Notes under the pieces: model-generated | Seen by the model: only the letters and a program-made list of their open reading frames with translations | Told to the model about the DNA's origin: nothing | The model's database searches: none | Part shown: positions 9,701 to 18,391 of the stretch, piece after piece | Layout: the number at the start of each line of letters is the position of its first letter | How positions within the stretch are numbered: position 1 is the first letter of the stretch | Program-made: the position numbers and the translations under genes | Virus record (IMG/VR): IMGVR_UViG_3300010371_000086 | Span: 1-32,263 of that record | Length of the DNA: 32,263 bases | Direction: 5' to 3' (one strand) | Source of the DNA: a virus

Positions 9701-10165
9701 TTCACCAGTCGCTACCGCTGCGATCAGAGCGTCCCAACCATCGCCCTTGAGAGCTGCGTTGAGGTGCTTGCGAATAACGTCTGCATCGGTGTCATTCAAC
9801 GAGCCAGCGTTGACAGGCTCGATTGAGCCAGACGTGGTGACGTTAAAGTTGAGGATGCGAGGATCAGTCAGCGGGCTCGACGTTGCTGTCTGGATATTCG
9901 TAGAGCCGATGACGCTCCACATGCCTACCGCTAGAGGACCCGCGAGGATGAGATCGATGTTCTGCGGATCGCCTGTGGTGACACAGCTAACGACCATTCC
10001 AGGCCCAGGACCAGCGAGAGTCCAGTTAGCCGGGTTCAACGCATCGTGTGCTCCCGTCGGAGATGCCTGCAACGGGATCTGCGTAAAACGTACTCGTAGC
10101 GTAGCAAGTGCAACCTGCTCGACGCTCTCTAGTTCTAGAGCAATACCTACGAATACGACAGACAT
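6704..10165 (-). CDS. Giant tail protein with a seven-bladed Kelch-type beta-propeller
   Basis: The product has 1153 residues. Residues about 40-110 resemble an Ig-like domain of the S-layer/SbsA type (NPANW motif). Residues about 180-290 contain a segment (GMSDDTFR, ILEVFYG) that I associate with baseplate-attached tail proteins. Residues about 560-915 hold seven evenly spaced glycine-pair strands typical of Kelch blades: AVAGG near 576, IQIGG near 641, LAFGG near 690, MVTGG near 745, VIVMGG near 807, YVAGG near 861 and VVACG near 907. A beta-propeller commonly mediates protein or sugar binding, so this is probably a host-recognition or fibre-hub component (inference). The remainder is beta-rich. 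It lies between the second propeller protein and the 140-residue gene, with very short junctions on the same strand. Confidence 0.8.
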   Translation of the reverse strand: MSVVFVGIALELESVEQVALATLRVRFTQIPLQASPTGAHDALNPANWTLAGPGPGMVVSCVTTGDPQNIDLILAGPLAVGMWSVIGSTNIQTATSSPLTDPRILNFNVTTSGSIEPVNAGSLNDTDADVIRKHLNAALKGDGWDALIAAVATGEKTNRENAQLAFDQLFISTASGLYLDREASDAGIERPINMGMSDDTFRLYTIRLTNNKLTEESFLEILEVFYGDSSLRASDSSAQSEPYFLNDGDDLSILIDEEVEVPVVFSTKDFAIISQAKAVEIAAAITRYCRLAGSLAYAAPVVDPTTGETTVQIFSGALGLSSSVRVQGGKAQNVLQFSTLLPIYTGPSATPTWNITADVAAGTMRFTTTSNAVDLSQLQEGDYVNIFGSEFNVANRGSFTVTAVSVTYPSGTLTQYFEVENRSAVQQLALVQTLQGDLLYFRPTKNTIHTTSSRAVIVSVPGDRVDVVLPATSQAVSRSELSGAYAQGQSLVDVTSLERVDGVVTAIAPSHDFLVGDTVYIEGARPVLGLPTKVAGDGNLTTDYSHVSVSSLISATNGNQVRRMPHVCNLGDGSIAVAGGIQAAATPNQHHEVLQYGSAATLAGGVQYTLVKPAIGGDTGATFAFMGFMQMTGAIRNGQAIQIGGTDFTSPGNSDSTRFILPGGSVDSGSNLAFAVAAPGIGELNNGKILAFGGQAVPAGPAVATSQIYDPLANTWTADANMVTGRLQASTVHIPDTGLIGEIFMVTGGRTLATGDLDFTDNTDMGPILNDVEFYLPGTPAWARSNIEMQYARFGHQSFYVGDGFNVIVMGGWGYDTLQTSITPELLNTCEMVTLNGVIQLPSMKHGRAFFAAVQFGRKIYVAGGNPDTTDIEIFDLDTFTWSISIAKLDVAMEQTAGAALTDNLFVVACGYASQAATEDSHYRVISLSSESSISGGLNGTHKITAVIDGNTFQYETVEQDYVKTGACTAQNEAAAPGEFPGPFSFDIDGGIPVTDIESDLTMDLDAGLQYEFITVTDATQFPDEEGWLVFDFGYQNMVYPVKYFGRLSTTELALDFSFVFPKTVLSGAKVCLLQQKSPWVPTQPQLVGSFYLTDSPSGRIGAEQAINDAAAAGVEVDITVTYPGDRGLGNEGSPDTGTGKTSDVVWIFGGDQ

Positions 10166-10176
10166 GGGATAGCTAG

Positions 10177-10186
10177 AAGATTACGG
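10177..10186 (-). promoter_or_regulatory. Conserved minus-strand upstream sequence, copy 3 (CCGTAATCTT)
   Basis: This is a variant of the CGGCAATCTT sequence, 11 nt upstream of the ATG at 10165. It overlaps the stop region of the upstream gene, and chance similarity cannot be excluded. Confidence 0.2.
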
Positions 10187-11959
10187 CGTCCACGAGAGTG
10201 TGTACGATTGACCGATCGTCTGCGACGAGGTCGTGAGACGGTAATTCAAATCAGTGATCTTGGTGACGCTGAAGATGGTGATCGGAGGAGTGATGCCCCA
10301 ATTCGTTACGTCGAGAGCATCCGATTCATTCGGTGCGAAGGTGAACGTGACATCGACAGTGAATTCATCGAGTGATCTGGCGAATTGCAGAGCAGGAATG
10401 CTCGCTACCCCGGTGAAGTCCATCGAGTACGGTCCAAGGAAGCCGTTCGAACCTGACATAATACCAACCGGAATATTGAGCGTATAAGAGCCGCCTTGAG
10501 TCTGGTTCGTAGTGGTCAATTCGATGGTAGATCCAACGATATTAACGGCAGTGACTTGAACTGAATTAGGAACAGTGATCGTCCAATTCGAAGGTGCCGC
10601 AGCAGGACCCGTCAGTGCTGTCGGAGCCATGTTGAACGCTACGGTTACCTTGCTAGCAGAACCTGTACATGAAGTAGCGACGAATGAGCCGCTGGTACCA
10701 TCATCATAGATGACACGCGGTCCCTCGCCTGCTGTACCACCAATATACGGAGGATTGGTAGCTTGACCGTCGCCTTCGATCATGTCGACGTCGAAGGTGA
10801 GCGTGCCACCAGAAGGCACTGCGATATTTAGGTTATCGCCCGGAAGAAATTCAGTACGTGATCCGCCACCATCGATCGACCAATAGAACTTGGTCTTGCG
10901 TAGATCGTAGGTCGAGCCCTTATCACCGACGTAGTTGCCGGGAACAGCAATGCGCTCAATCGTTCCGCCTTGCGGGAAGCTCTTGTTCCAACGAGCGCGC
11001 TGAGTACCGAAGAGGTTCTTGACGACAGCGCAGAAGCTATTCGCTCCTGCACCTGTCGTACTCACGAATACAGCGTACTTGTCGTTGACCGCAATACCAG
11101 GAGTCGGATTTGAGTCCTGCAAACCAGAGCCGCCCAATTGGGGCTGCTGATAGACGAGACGCTTGTCGACCATATCAGGACCAATCGACGCGCCTGGAGA
11201 AACCACGAGGCGATCAATCCAGAATGCAAGGGCGTTGTAGACGATAGGATGATCGGTACTATCTACGTAGAAGTCGAGAACGTATCCAGGAAACGTATGG
11301 CCCGGCCAAGTTGCATTGTCCTGAATAAAGGTCCAAGTCTCTTGCAGCGTCAGCGTGGCTTCGTCGTACTTCGTTACATTGTTACCGTCAATAGAATACA
11401 AGAAGCCATTGCGAGCAAAAATCATATCCGCGCTGCTTGGTAGCGTGCGGCCCGTAGCTGTAGCAGCAGGAAAGTTGTATTCAGCAGGAATGCTGCTTGG
11501 GTAATTGACAATCCAAACGAGATCGCTGGCCGATGCACGGACGACCGACATGGGACGCGGATACGACGGATCAGCGCTCATATCCATGCTGCGACTGACT
11601 GTACCGTCGTAGTTGTATTCGACTACCGCTTCGTTGCTGTAATCGCCTGCGTAGAACACACTGCCATCGTACGCAAAGATACCCATTGCACCAGCCGGAG
11701 TCGTGATGCCCGTATTTGAGGCATCAGCCAATAGGTACTTAGTGCATATGCCTGTGTAATCAGACAGCCAGAAATGCGCGCCGTCTGGATCGATCATAAT
11801 TGAACCGATTGACGAAACGAAGGCAGGAGCTACGACAGCATCATCCTGTACCGTAATGCGATTGGGCAAACCGCTGCCAGCAGTCTTGAACTGCATACCG
11901 CCCGACAAAGTCGGACCACCGCCTCCGCTAAGGGGCAGTTCCAGATCAATCAATGCCAT
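10181..11959 (-). CDS. Tail protein with N-terminal beta-propeller-like region and C-terminal Ig-like domains
   Basis: The product has 592 residues. Residues about 45-340 show repeating strand motifs of an NHL/YVTN-like propeller (FWLSDYTGI, VFYAGDYSN, LVWIVNYPS, FLYSIDGNN, LDFYVDSTD). Two C-terminal repeats, about 405-500 and 505-592, each have a W-x-I core (SNWTITVP; TNWGITPP) and end in similar strands (QTQGGSYTLN; QTIGQSYTLSW), so they are tandem Ig-like domains of the SbsA type. The N-terminal SGGGGPTLSGG run is probably a flexible linker. The gene lies 6 nt after the gpJ-like gene and 15 nt before the Kelch gene on the same strand, consistent with a fibre or host-recognition complex on the baseplate. 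No enzymatic motif was seen. Confidence 0.75.
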   Translation of the reverse strand: MALIDLELPLSGGGGPTLSGGMQFKTAGSGLPNRITVQDDAVVAPAFVSSIGSIMIDPDGAHFWLSDYTGICTKYLLADASNTGITTPAGAMGIFAYDGSVFYAGDYSNEAVVEYNYDGTVSRSMDMSADPSYPRPMSVVRASASDLVWIVNYPSSIPAEYNFPAATATGRTLPSSADMIFARNGFLYSIDGNNVTKYDEATLTLQETWTFIQDNATWPGHTFPGYVLDFYVDSTDHPIVYNALAFWIDRLVVSPGASIGPDMVDKRLVYQQPQLGGSGLQDSNPTPGIAVNDKYAVFVSTTGAGANSFCAVVKNLFGTQRARWNKSFPQGGTIERIAVPGNYVGDKGSTYDLRKTKFYWSIDGGGSRTEFLPGDNLNIAVPSGGTLTFDVDMIEGDGQATNPPYIGGTAGEGPRVIYDDGTSGSFVATSCTGSASKVTVAFNMAPTALTGPAAAPSNWTITVPNSVQVTAVNIVGSTIELTTTNQTQGGSYTLNIPVGIMSGSNGFLGPYSMDFTGVASIPALQFARSLDEFTVDVTFTFAPNESDALDVTNWGITPPITIFSVTKITDLNYRLTTSSQTIGQSYTLSWTP

Positions 11960-11965
11960 TTGGGA

Positions 11966-14900
11966 TTAGTCTCCGACGAAGGAGATTAGGATATCTTGGT
12001 CGAGATTGAGGACGAGCGGCTTCTCAAACGGCTGCACGTTGATCAAGTCTGAACCAGTGATCATTTGCGGGCTGAGCATGATGACGCTAATTACGCCCGG
12101 AACCTTCGCTGCGGTTGCGATGTCAATCAACGCAATCGGCTGACCGACGCCCGTCTTGTTGATGATAGCTGCGACGCTCGACTTGGCCGACTGAGTGATC
12201 AAGTCGGTATTCGCGCCTGAGCGTGCACGCAATGCAATTGACACCTGAATGCGCTTGATAGGAGCACCTTCGATGTTGATGTTCGCACCAGCAGCGACCA
12301 CACCAGGGAATGCACCACTGTCAGCCGGATCGCCGTACTCGACTTGGTTCGTCGCCTTGATGAGGCCCGTGTTGTACTGGTAGCCGTCGATGCCGTTTGC
12401 AACGTCACCACTGAATGCGAGCTTGTCGCGTGCAGTAATGATCGAGCCCGCGGCTGCCGTGATCCATTCGCTTCCTTGCGGTGCCGAAAACTTCAAATCG
12501 GCAAGCGATGGATTTGTAGCGTTCTGAGCGATTGATACGATCTTCTTGACGAAGTGCGAAGGATGCGCCTCGATGTCCTGCACGAGGTTTGCGTCTGTTG
12601 AACCAAGAGCACCAACAGCACCAACAGCTACCGGCGTACGTTGTGAGACGTCGACAGTGAATTCGTAGAGCGAGCCACCAACAGTCAAGCCAGGAACGTC
12701 AGTGACGGTCCATGAGCCGAGGTTGTTAATGTTCCACAAGTTGGTCGAGATTTGGATCGTATCGCCCGGCAATACTGAATTAGGCGAAACAAATACTACG
12801 TCACACTCAGCAACGTTCTGCGGCTCGAAGTTAGGATTCTCGATCCACACACTACCAGGGCTTGAACCCCAGCCAGGAGCAGTCACGTGCACAACGCGGT
12901 AGAGACCGGTGTTGGCGTCTCCAATTTGCGGCATTGAAGTAGGAGCGGCCGGCAACGTGAGGTTAATCCAATCGCCTTCCTTCACGAGAGGCGTGAAGAA
13001 CGGACCACCGCTACGCAATACCCAATCATTCGTGCCGAAAGTTGTATCGCTGATGCAGACGAAATCGCCCTGCTTCTCAAACTTGAGACCGACGTTGCTC
13101 GTGGCCGAGCGCTGCGTGACGACCTTGGTGCCGGCGCCGTTAAAGGTGAACACACCGAGCGTTGACAACGAAGTGAGGTTGGTGCCCGCATCGAACACGC
13201 CGCTCTTCGGCATGACGTTCTCGTTGTCGATGTTCACCCACATACCAGCGTAGAGCGCTAGTGTATTTGCAGCCGGAACGCTCAAGAGCAAAAGGTTGTG
13301 TGACTGAGCTGCTGTGCCCAAAACCTGAGCTGAGGCAGCGTTTGCACCACCACCCTGAACCTGGATTGAGCCAGTCGACCCAGGAAGCAATGAGCTGAGC
13401 TGCACCTTCGTGCCTGCGCTCGATGCCTCAATATCAGCCACCGACGACAAGCCAGTGACAGCAAGCGTGTTGAACCATTCGACGACATTCTCGGTCGTAC
13501 GAGGCACAACGCGGATGATTTCGTTGATCCAATCGCTATTGGTTACGAGCGATGAATCGATTTGGTTCTTGAAGACGATCGTGTAGTTGCCAGCGATTGA
13601 ACCAGGAGCGGTCGTGGTCTTGACGTAATTGATACCGTCAACCAAGTTCGTCCATGCAGGCGAAGCTGCCGCATCCTCCTCAGAGCTGCGATCGATAATG
13701 CCCGTACCAGTGCTGACGAGAGTGCCAGTGACGATCGGATTGTCGAGCGCAGCTACAGCAGAGACGATTGCAGCAGCCGTTTGTTCTGCGTTTGCGAAGA
13801 TACGGAAGTTGGTCGATGCGCCAAGCGGAACGCCCCATTCAACAGTCGTTAGAGCTGAGCCAGAGAACGGAATCGAGCCTGACCAGTCTTGATTGTTGAC
13901 GTTGGTGATATAGATCGGCGGAATGAAGCTGCCGAACGGTTGCTGCGGACCATTGATGAACATATAGTCCGAAACAACGACCGAACCGCCAGCCAGTGAG
14001 GCTTCGCCTGCACTGTCGAAGCTGATCGTGCCCGAGCCCGAGAACGCTGCGACTGAAGCGCTAGCATCTGAATATGTGATAGTCGTAGCAGTACGTGCGG
14101 TGATTGCGTATGCACCTGACGGATAATTGATGTCAGTGCTGTTTACGTAAATAACGTCCGCAACGTTCCAACCGTGATCGAGGCAGCCCGTAGGCAGTGT
14201 CACAGTGAGTGTCGGAGTGTTTGCAGCGCGAGTACCCGAAGCGATCGACATGCCGACGATGTACGTAGCGTCGCCCATGCCTGCCGCATTTGTCGGAACA
14301 ATCCAACCAACACGAGTCGTGCCGCGGATATTGGTGAGCGTGCGATCGGCACCTGATGCGAGCGTGATGCTGACTTCAGTCGTGGTATCTGCGTTGTTCG
14401 AGACTACGACCGATACAGGCTGATTCGATGATTGAGGAACGCTGTAGCGAACCTGCGCATTATTACCGTCAGGCCCGAGACGATAATAGCGCCACAGCAC
14501 TGCACGATTTGCATCAGCAGCCATCGTCTTGCCACGAGCGGCCATGAACACAGCGAAGTCGTCGAACGAATAGTCAAGGCCGAATGCTGCGGCGAGTGAT
14601 GCATTGCCGTTGTCAGCGTCGACGAAGTCGTTGGTCACGCCATACGTCGGTGATGTCGGCTTGAACGTACGCCACATCGGAATCGAGAAGCGCTTGAGTG
14701 TAACGTCACCATCGACCAACACGCCGAATTGATCGCTCGGCGAGAGCATGAAGCCATTCGCGAACATCATTCGGTCAGTCACCATCCAACGCTGTTCAGG
14801 CGTCGAACGGATATCCATCTCCCAATTCGAAGCATTTGCGAATGCATCCTTGAGAGTCGTGGTGAAACCGAATTGCGATCCCCACGCTGTATCAGTCAAT

Positions 14901-17605
14901 GGAGTGAGACCGAGGTCGTCATTACGCAGACCATATAGCGTCAATCCAGTGTCGGGAATCTCATTCGGCAGACGTTCAATAACGATATCATCCTGCGTAC
15001 CACCATTCGTCACGTAACGAGCCAAGTGGAAGTCAGGCGTGCCGACCAACGAATTGCCAGACTCGATCGAAGCCATGTGGCCGGTCAGGTTCTTCGTTGC
15101 ATTCGCTACAGGCAGACCGAGCTTCTGTGCCTCAACGTCTGCTGCTACCAATGCGATATCGCCATTCACATCCGAGAATGTGTTAGTGCGAACGCGGAGA
15201 ATATTAGTCCGATATGTAGTGGCGAGAGCACCAACCAGCTCCTCATCCAAAGCATTGGCAAGAGACGTAGCGGTGTACAGCGAGCCTGATGAGATCGTGT
15301 CGTGCTGTAGAGGCAGATCGGTAGACGTACGGCAGAACTGGATACCATTGCTCGTGAGAGTGATTGGTCCACCAGAGTACGTCGTATTCTTTTCAAAATA
15401 GAAATACTGGAAACCGGTGTCGACAGCCGATACGCGGTATGATCCGGTCAATGCTCCTAGAGCACTATCCCAGAACACGACCCAATCACCAGCCAATAGA
15501 TTCTGGAATACAGCCGTACCTGCATCACACTTGATGAGGAAGCCGTACGCAGTAGCCGTAGCAGTGAATGTGAGAGGAGTGCCGTTGTTGACACCAGTCG
15601 GGATCACAGCAGCATCAGCGTCCATAGCCAGCCACAAATTCGCCTGAGCCGCTAGGTTGAGCGTTGAGATCGAAGGCGACTGGAGGAAGGCTCGGGTTTG
15701 TGTCGAGCCTGCTGAAAGCTTCTGGCCCACTGTGAGCGGTGTTTGAAGAGCCAGCTCGCCAGTGTTGCGATTGAGTGTGTAATCGCTGTTGGCACCCAGT
15801 GATACCTGCGTATCGAACATGTGGTTCGAAACAAGATCACCCGATACGATCTGCACCTTGCCATTGGCTGAGTGCTGACGGTTCGAGGCTACGACCAACA
15901 CACCAGCCTCTACGCTCGCAGTGATGCCTGGGATACGGTAGTTGAAAACCTTGGCCCATGCATCGAGCGTATTGCGGCCTAGCGTAGTGAAGCCCGTATT
16001 AGCGTCAATGAAGTCTTGATCGGTGAACTTCGGGAATTGCGCTGCATCGAATGAGAGCTGGATACCATCGACCTTCACCACGAGGGATTGAGGCGATGTC
16101 ATCGTAGCCCATTCAGCGATCGGCTTAGACAATGCCTCGGCCGTACGCCCATCCTTAGATAGGAGTCGGTCATCGAGGTAAAGTCGCATCGTATCCACAC
16201 GACCAGCAGGGAATAGCAGCGCTGAATTAGCGTCATCGCCATCCGTGACAGTCTGTAGCTGGATCGATTCGTTGGTATCAGCCTTAGCCGTTACAACAAC
16301 GAGCGTGCCTGAGCCTGCCGTGCGTGCTTGCCAATTAAGGGTCGTATCTGCATTGATAGATGCAACCACTTCGTAGGCTGTAGCGTTCGTGATGTTTCTG
16401 AAGCCATCCACATCGAACGTGTGCTCAGTCACTACGCCATCCACAGCGAAGCTCAGCTTCATTCCTGAAGCGAGTACGTATGGTGCTGCGTTGAGTGACT
16501 GGATGTATGCCTTGGCGATCGGACGTTGTGAGACTTTAAAGTATTGCTCACCACCGAGGGCTGAATCAATGAGTGATTCAATAGCCACACCCTGCGCACG
16601 CATCTCATAGCCCGTACCGTCATCGATATACAGCGTGGTCGGGTAACCCTGACGAGTAACCACCGACGCTGAGAGCACGCGCTTATTTTCGTCACTCGAA
16701 GTAACACCGACGGCAAACGTCTGGATAGCCAGTGCCGTGCCCTTGGTGCGTGACTGAGTTGCTTGACGAATACGCTCGCGGTAGGTGTCATCATCTTCAA
16801 CGCTCGTACCGTTTGTAAGCGGTAGAGGATTAGAGACTTGTGCACCAGTGAATGGGCCATTACCTGATCCCCATCCATTGATAGCGAGCGCAGCTACGTT
16901 GCCCGAGATGCCCGGAACAATCGCTACGACCAATACACCCGTGATCGAAGTCTCGCCATCAGGAATGGTCGAGTTGAACAACGTCTTGAATTGGACTGCT
17001 GCTGCGGTATTCCCTTGAGGTGTTTGTACTACCGTACCCGCTGGAATTTGGCGGTCGCCACCTTGCGCAAGGACCACGCCCTCCCCTTGGTTGTGAAAAC
17101 GAAGGGTAGGTGTGCTCAATGCTAGTGTCCAATACGTGCCGTTATTTGTCTTGCTCGTGTAAGCAAGTGGGCCTTCGAATTGGGGTGTGTTGCGTCCAAG
17201 ATAAACAGATCCCGTGTTCGGATATAGTGACGCATCAACGACGTTAATGCTAGTCGAGCCTACAATCGGAGCCGGTGTTCCCTGAAAGATCTTTGAAGCA
17301 ACTTTTGTAAATGAAGAATCGGTGATCGTAACTGTACCCGAGGCAGGGTTCTGCGGAATGCGAGGAGTGCTCTCATCCGCACCGATACGATCAAGCGCAT
17401 CCCCTGAAGCGTTGTCGAGAGACTGGGCTTCGAGGAGTGTGAAGATATCCTCACTGCTACGAAGCTGAGACTGTGCGACAGATTCTAGGATACTGAGAAC
17501 GGGCGAGCCCACCTTCAGCGAACGCAGACCAAAGCGTGACAAAAACGCATCGATCATGTCGCCGATAATTTGTGAGTACGAACGAGGTACTGGGATCGTC
17601 GCCAT
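11966..17605 (-). CDS. Giant baseplate wedge protein, gpJ (P2)/gp6 (T4)-like, with a very large internal insertion
   Basis: The 1879-residue product starts with a typical baseplate-J N-terminus: SPVLSILESVAQSQLRSSED, then SGDALDRIGAD and ASGTVTITDS. The family core continues to about residue 370, including AGTVVQT, SVEDDDTYRERI and the GY-x-TTLYIDDGTG region. The C-terminal family segment, about 1690-1879, includes IKRIQVSIALRARSG, VAAIINKTGVGQPI and a PGV-x-SV-x-MLSP stretch. Relatives are usually about 300-660 residues. Here more than 1200 residues of beta-rich, adhesin-like sequence lie between the two halves, and this insertion probably protrudes from the wedge. It is the first gene of the left minus-strand tail block, and the plus-strand cassette lies directly upstream. 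The start codon has no strong Shine-Dalgarno. Confidence 0.88.
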   Translation of the reverse strand: MATIPVPRSYSQIIGDMIDAFLSRFGLRSLKVGSPVLSILESVAQSQLRSSEDIFTLLEAQSLDNASGDALDRIGADESTPRIPQNPASGTVTITDSSFTKVASKIFQGTPAPIVGSTSINVVDASLYPNTGSVYLGRNTPQFEGPLAYTSKTNNGTYWTLALSTPTLRFHNQGEGVVLAQGGDRQIPAGTVVQTPQGNTAAAVQFKTLFNSTIPDGETSITGVLVVAIVPGISGNVAALAINGWGSGNGPFTGAQVSNPLPLTNGTSVEDDDTYRERIRQATQSRTKGTALAIQTFAVGVTSSDENKRVLSASVVTRQGYPTTLYIDDGTGYEMRAQGVAIESLIDSALGGEQYFKVSQRPIAKAYIQSLNAAPYVLASGMKLSFAVDGVVTEHTFDVDGFRNITNATAYEVVASINADTTLNWQARTAGSGTLVVVTAKADTNESIQLQTVTDGDDANSALLFPAGRVDTMRLYLDDRLLSKDGRTAEALSKPIAEWATMTSPQSLVVKVDGIQLSFDAAQFPKFTDQDFIDANTGFTTLGRNTLDAWAKVFNYRIPGITASVEAGVLVVASNRQHSANGKVQIVSGDLVSNHMFDTQVSLGANSDYTLNRNTGELALQTPLTVGQKLSAGSTQTRAFLQSPSISTLNLAAQANLWLAMDADAAVIPTGVNNGTPLTFTATATAYGFLIKCDAGTAVFQNLLAGDWVVFWDSALGALTGSYRVSAVDTGFQYFYFEKNTTYSGGPITLTSNGIQFCRTSTDLPLQHDTISSGSLYTATSLANALDEELVGALATTYRTNILRVRTNTFSDVNGDIALVAADVEAQKLGLPVANATKNLTGHMASIESGNSLVGTPDFHLARYVTNGGTQDDIVIERLPNEIPDTGLTLYGLRNDDLGLTPLTDTAWGSQFGFTTTLKDAFANASNWEMDIRSTPEQRWMVTDRMMFANGFMLSPSDQFGVLVDGDVTLKRFSIPMWRTFKPTSPTYGVTNDFVDADNGNASLAAAFGLDYSFDDFAVFMAARGKTMAADANRAVLWRYYRLGPDGNNAQVRYSVPQSSNQPVSVVVSNNADTTTEVSITLASGADRTLTNIRGTTRVGWIVPTNAAGMGDATYIVGMSIASGTRAANTPTLTVTLPTGCLDHGWNVADVIYVNSTDINYPSGAYAITARTATTITYSDASASVAAFSGSGTISFDSAGEASLAGGSVVVSDYMFINGPQQPFGSFIPPIYITNVNNQDWSGSIPFSGSALTTVEWGVPLGASTNFRIFANAEQTAAAIVSAVAALDNPIVTGTLVSTGTGIIDRSSEEDAAASPAWTNLVDGINYVKTTTAPGSIAGNYTIVFKNQIDSSLVTNSDWINEIIRVVPRTTENVVEWFNTLAVTGLSSVADIEASSAGTKVQLSSLLPGSTGSIQVQGGGANAASAQVLGTAAQSHNLLLLSVPAANTLALYAGMWVNIDNENVMPKSGVFDAGTNLTSLSTLGVFTFNGAGTKVVTQRSATSNVGLKFEKQGDFVCISDTTFGTNDWVLRSGGPFFTPLVKEGDWINLTLPAAPTSMPQIGDANTGLYRVVHVTAPGWGSSPGSVWIENPNFEPQNVAECDVVFVSPNSVLPGDTIQISTNLWNINNLGSWTVTDVPGLTVGGSLYEFTVDVSQRTPVAVGAVGALGSTDANLVQDIEAHPSHFVKKIVSIAQNATNPSLADLKFSAPQGSEWITAAAGSIITARDKLAFSGDVANGIDGYQYNTGLIKATNQVEYGDPADSGAFPGVVAAGANINIEGAPIKRIQVSIALRARSGANTDLITQSAKSSVAAIINKTGVGQPIALIDIATAAKVPGVISVIMLSPQMITGSDLINVQPFEKPLVLNLDQDILISFVGD

Positions 17606-17642
17606 TCTAGTAGTGACCTAGGCTTAGAGGGTTTCGCTAAAG

Positions 17643-17651
17643 AAGATTGCG
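17643..17651 (-). promoter_or_regulatory. Conserved minus-strand upstream sequence, copy 4 (CGCAATCTT)
   Basis: This copy lies 37 nt upstream of the gpJ-like start, in the divergent gap between the two gene blocks. It abuts the first plus-strand TATAAG element, so the two signals sit back to back. It is a candidate late promoter element. Confidence 0.35.
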
Positions 17652-17669
17652 ATCCGCTATAAGTGAAGT
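17651..17669 (+). promoter_or_regulatory. TATAAG element 1, before the HNH gene
   Basis: GATCCGCTATAAG is followed by 6 nt and then the GTG start at 17670. A degenerate partial copy (TTTCGCTAAAG) lies just upstream at about 17632-17642. It belongs to the 11-copy family described in the findings. Confidence 0.7.
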
Positions 17670-18128
17670 GTGGAAGTATCAGTAGATCTGTTTTGGGCAA
17701 AGGTCGACCGATCCCAGCTCTCGCCGGGAGGCTGTTGGTTGTGGACGGCTGCCGTTCGAAGCGGCTATGGCGTATTTAGCGTCAAGCGAGTGCCGACCTA
17801 TGCCCATCGTATCTCTTTTGAGCTAGAACATGGGCCAATTGGTGACTCTCATGTGCTTCATAGATGTGACGTGAAGCTGTGCGTGAATCCAGATCACCTA
17901 TTCCTCGGCACACACCAAGACAACATGCAGGACATGGTTCTGAAGAGACGCCACGCTTACAAGATTCGTCATGGTCGTAGGAAACTCACTGAGGATCAAG
18001 TTGAGGCAATCAAGGAAATCTATCACGAGGGCGCACTGAGCCAGAAGGCGATTGCGCTGCTCTATGGTATCAGCCATCAACAAGTGAGTCGAATCGTGAA
18101 CGGGACACGATGGCGAGATCCGCTATAA
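17670..18128 (+). CDS. HNH homing-type endonuclease with C-terminal helix-turn-helix
   Basis: The 152-residue product starts with GTG, placed 6 nt after TATAAG as in most genes of this cassette. An N-terminal CWLWTAA..GYG segment is typical of phage HNH_3 proteins. It is followed by HRISFELEHG and the zinc/active-site region VLHRCDVKLCVNPDHLFLG (H64, C66, C71, N73, H76). Residues 105-148 (KLTEDQVEAIKEIY onward, then ISHQQVSRIVNG) form a helix-turn-helix that probably reads target DNA. This is the first gene of the plus-strand block, at the border with the baseplate genes. It may therefore have helped move the cassette into this site (inference). The stop codon TAA lies inside the next TATAAG element. 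Confidence 0.88.
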   Translation: MEVSVDLFWAKVDRSQLSPGGCWLWTAAVRSGYGVFSVKRVPTYAHRISFELEHGPIGDSHVLHRCDVKLCVNPDHLFLGTHQDNMQDMVLKRRHAYKIRHGRRKLTEDQVEAIKEIYHEGALSQKAIALLYGISHQQVSRIVNGTRWRDPL

Positions 18129-18135
18129 GAAGTCC
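18117..18135 (+). promoter_or_regulatory. TATAAG element 2
   Basis: GATCCGCTATAAG ends 6 nt before the ATG at 18136. The TAA stop of the HNH gene is contained within TATAAG, so coding sequence and signal overlap. Confidence 0.7.
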
Positions 18136-18372
18136 ATGACAATTTATCCTACTCTTGAATCGTCTCGTGAAGCCCTTACCAAGACAATCCTCGACAGAAT
18201 CGTTGCCAGTCTTCAACAGTATGGCTCTTTTAAAGTTAAGATGTTCGATCATACATATGAAGTACAGAGAATCTATCGTTCTCATTTCGAAGGCTTCAAG
18301 CTCGGCGGCTACGAAGTTTCTGAAAGAGTAGCCGATGAGATCACTGTAACGATTCCTATGCAGCAATCATAA
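18136..18372 (+). CDS. Hypothetical protein, 78 residues
   Basis: I recognise no family. The protein has an amphipathic helix-like N-terminus (SSREALTKTILDRIVASLQQYG), then beta-like strands (FKVKMFDHTYEVQRIYRSHF) and a C-terminal EITVTIPM strand, so it is probably a small soluble alpha/beta protein. It has its own TATAAG element and is followed by another before the next gene, forming a single-gene unit. Confidence 0.7.
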   Translation: MTIYPTLESSREALTKTILDRIVASLQQYGSFKVKMFDHTYEVQRIYRSHFEGFKLGGYEVSERVADEITVTIPMQQS

Positions 18373-18391
18373 CAATCGCTATAAGAGGGAC
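18373..18391 (+). promoter_or_regulatory. TATAAG element 3
   Basis: CAATCGCTATAAG is followed by AGGGAC and the ATG at 18392. It deviates from the family only in its first bases, and the spacing to the start codon is again 6 nt. Confidence 0.7.

Noticed and set aside
6255-11968. TAATCCC just upstream of the minus-strand starts at 6251 and 11959, with a similar TATCCC at 10165
   Set aside because: There are only a few copies, one containing the previous gene's stop codon, and no known role. Chance is likely.
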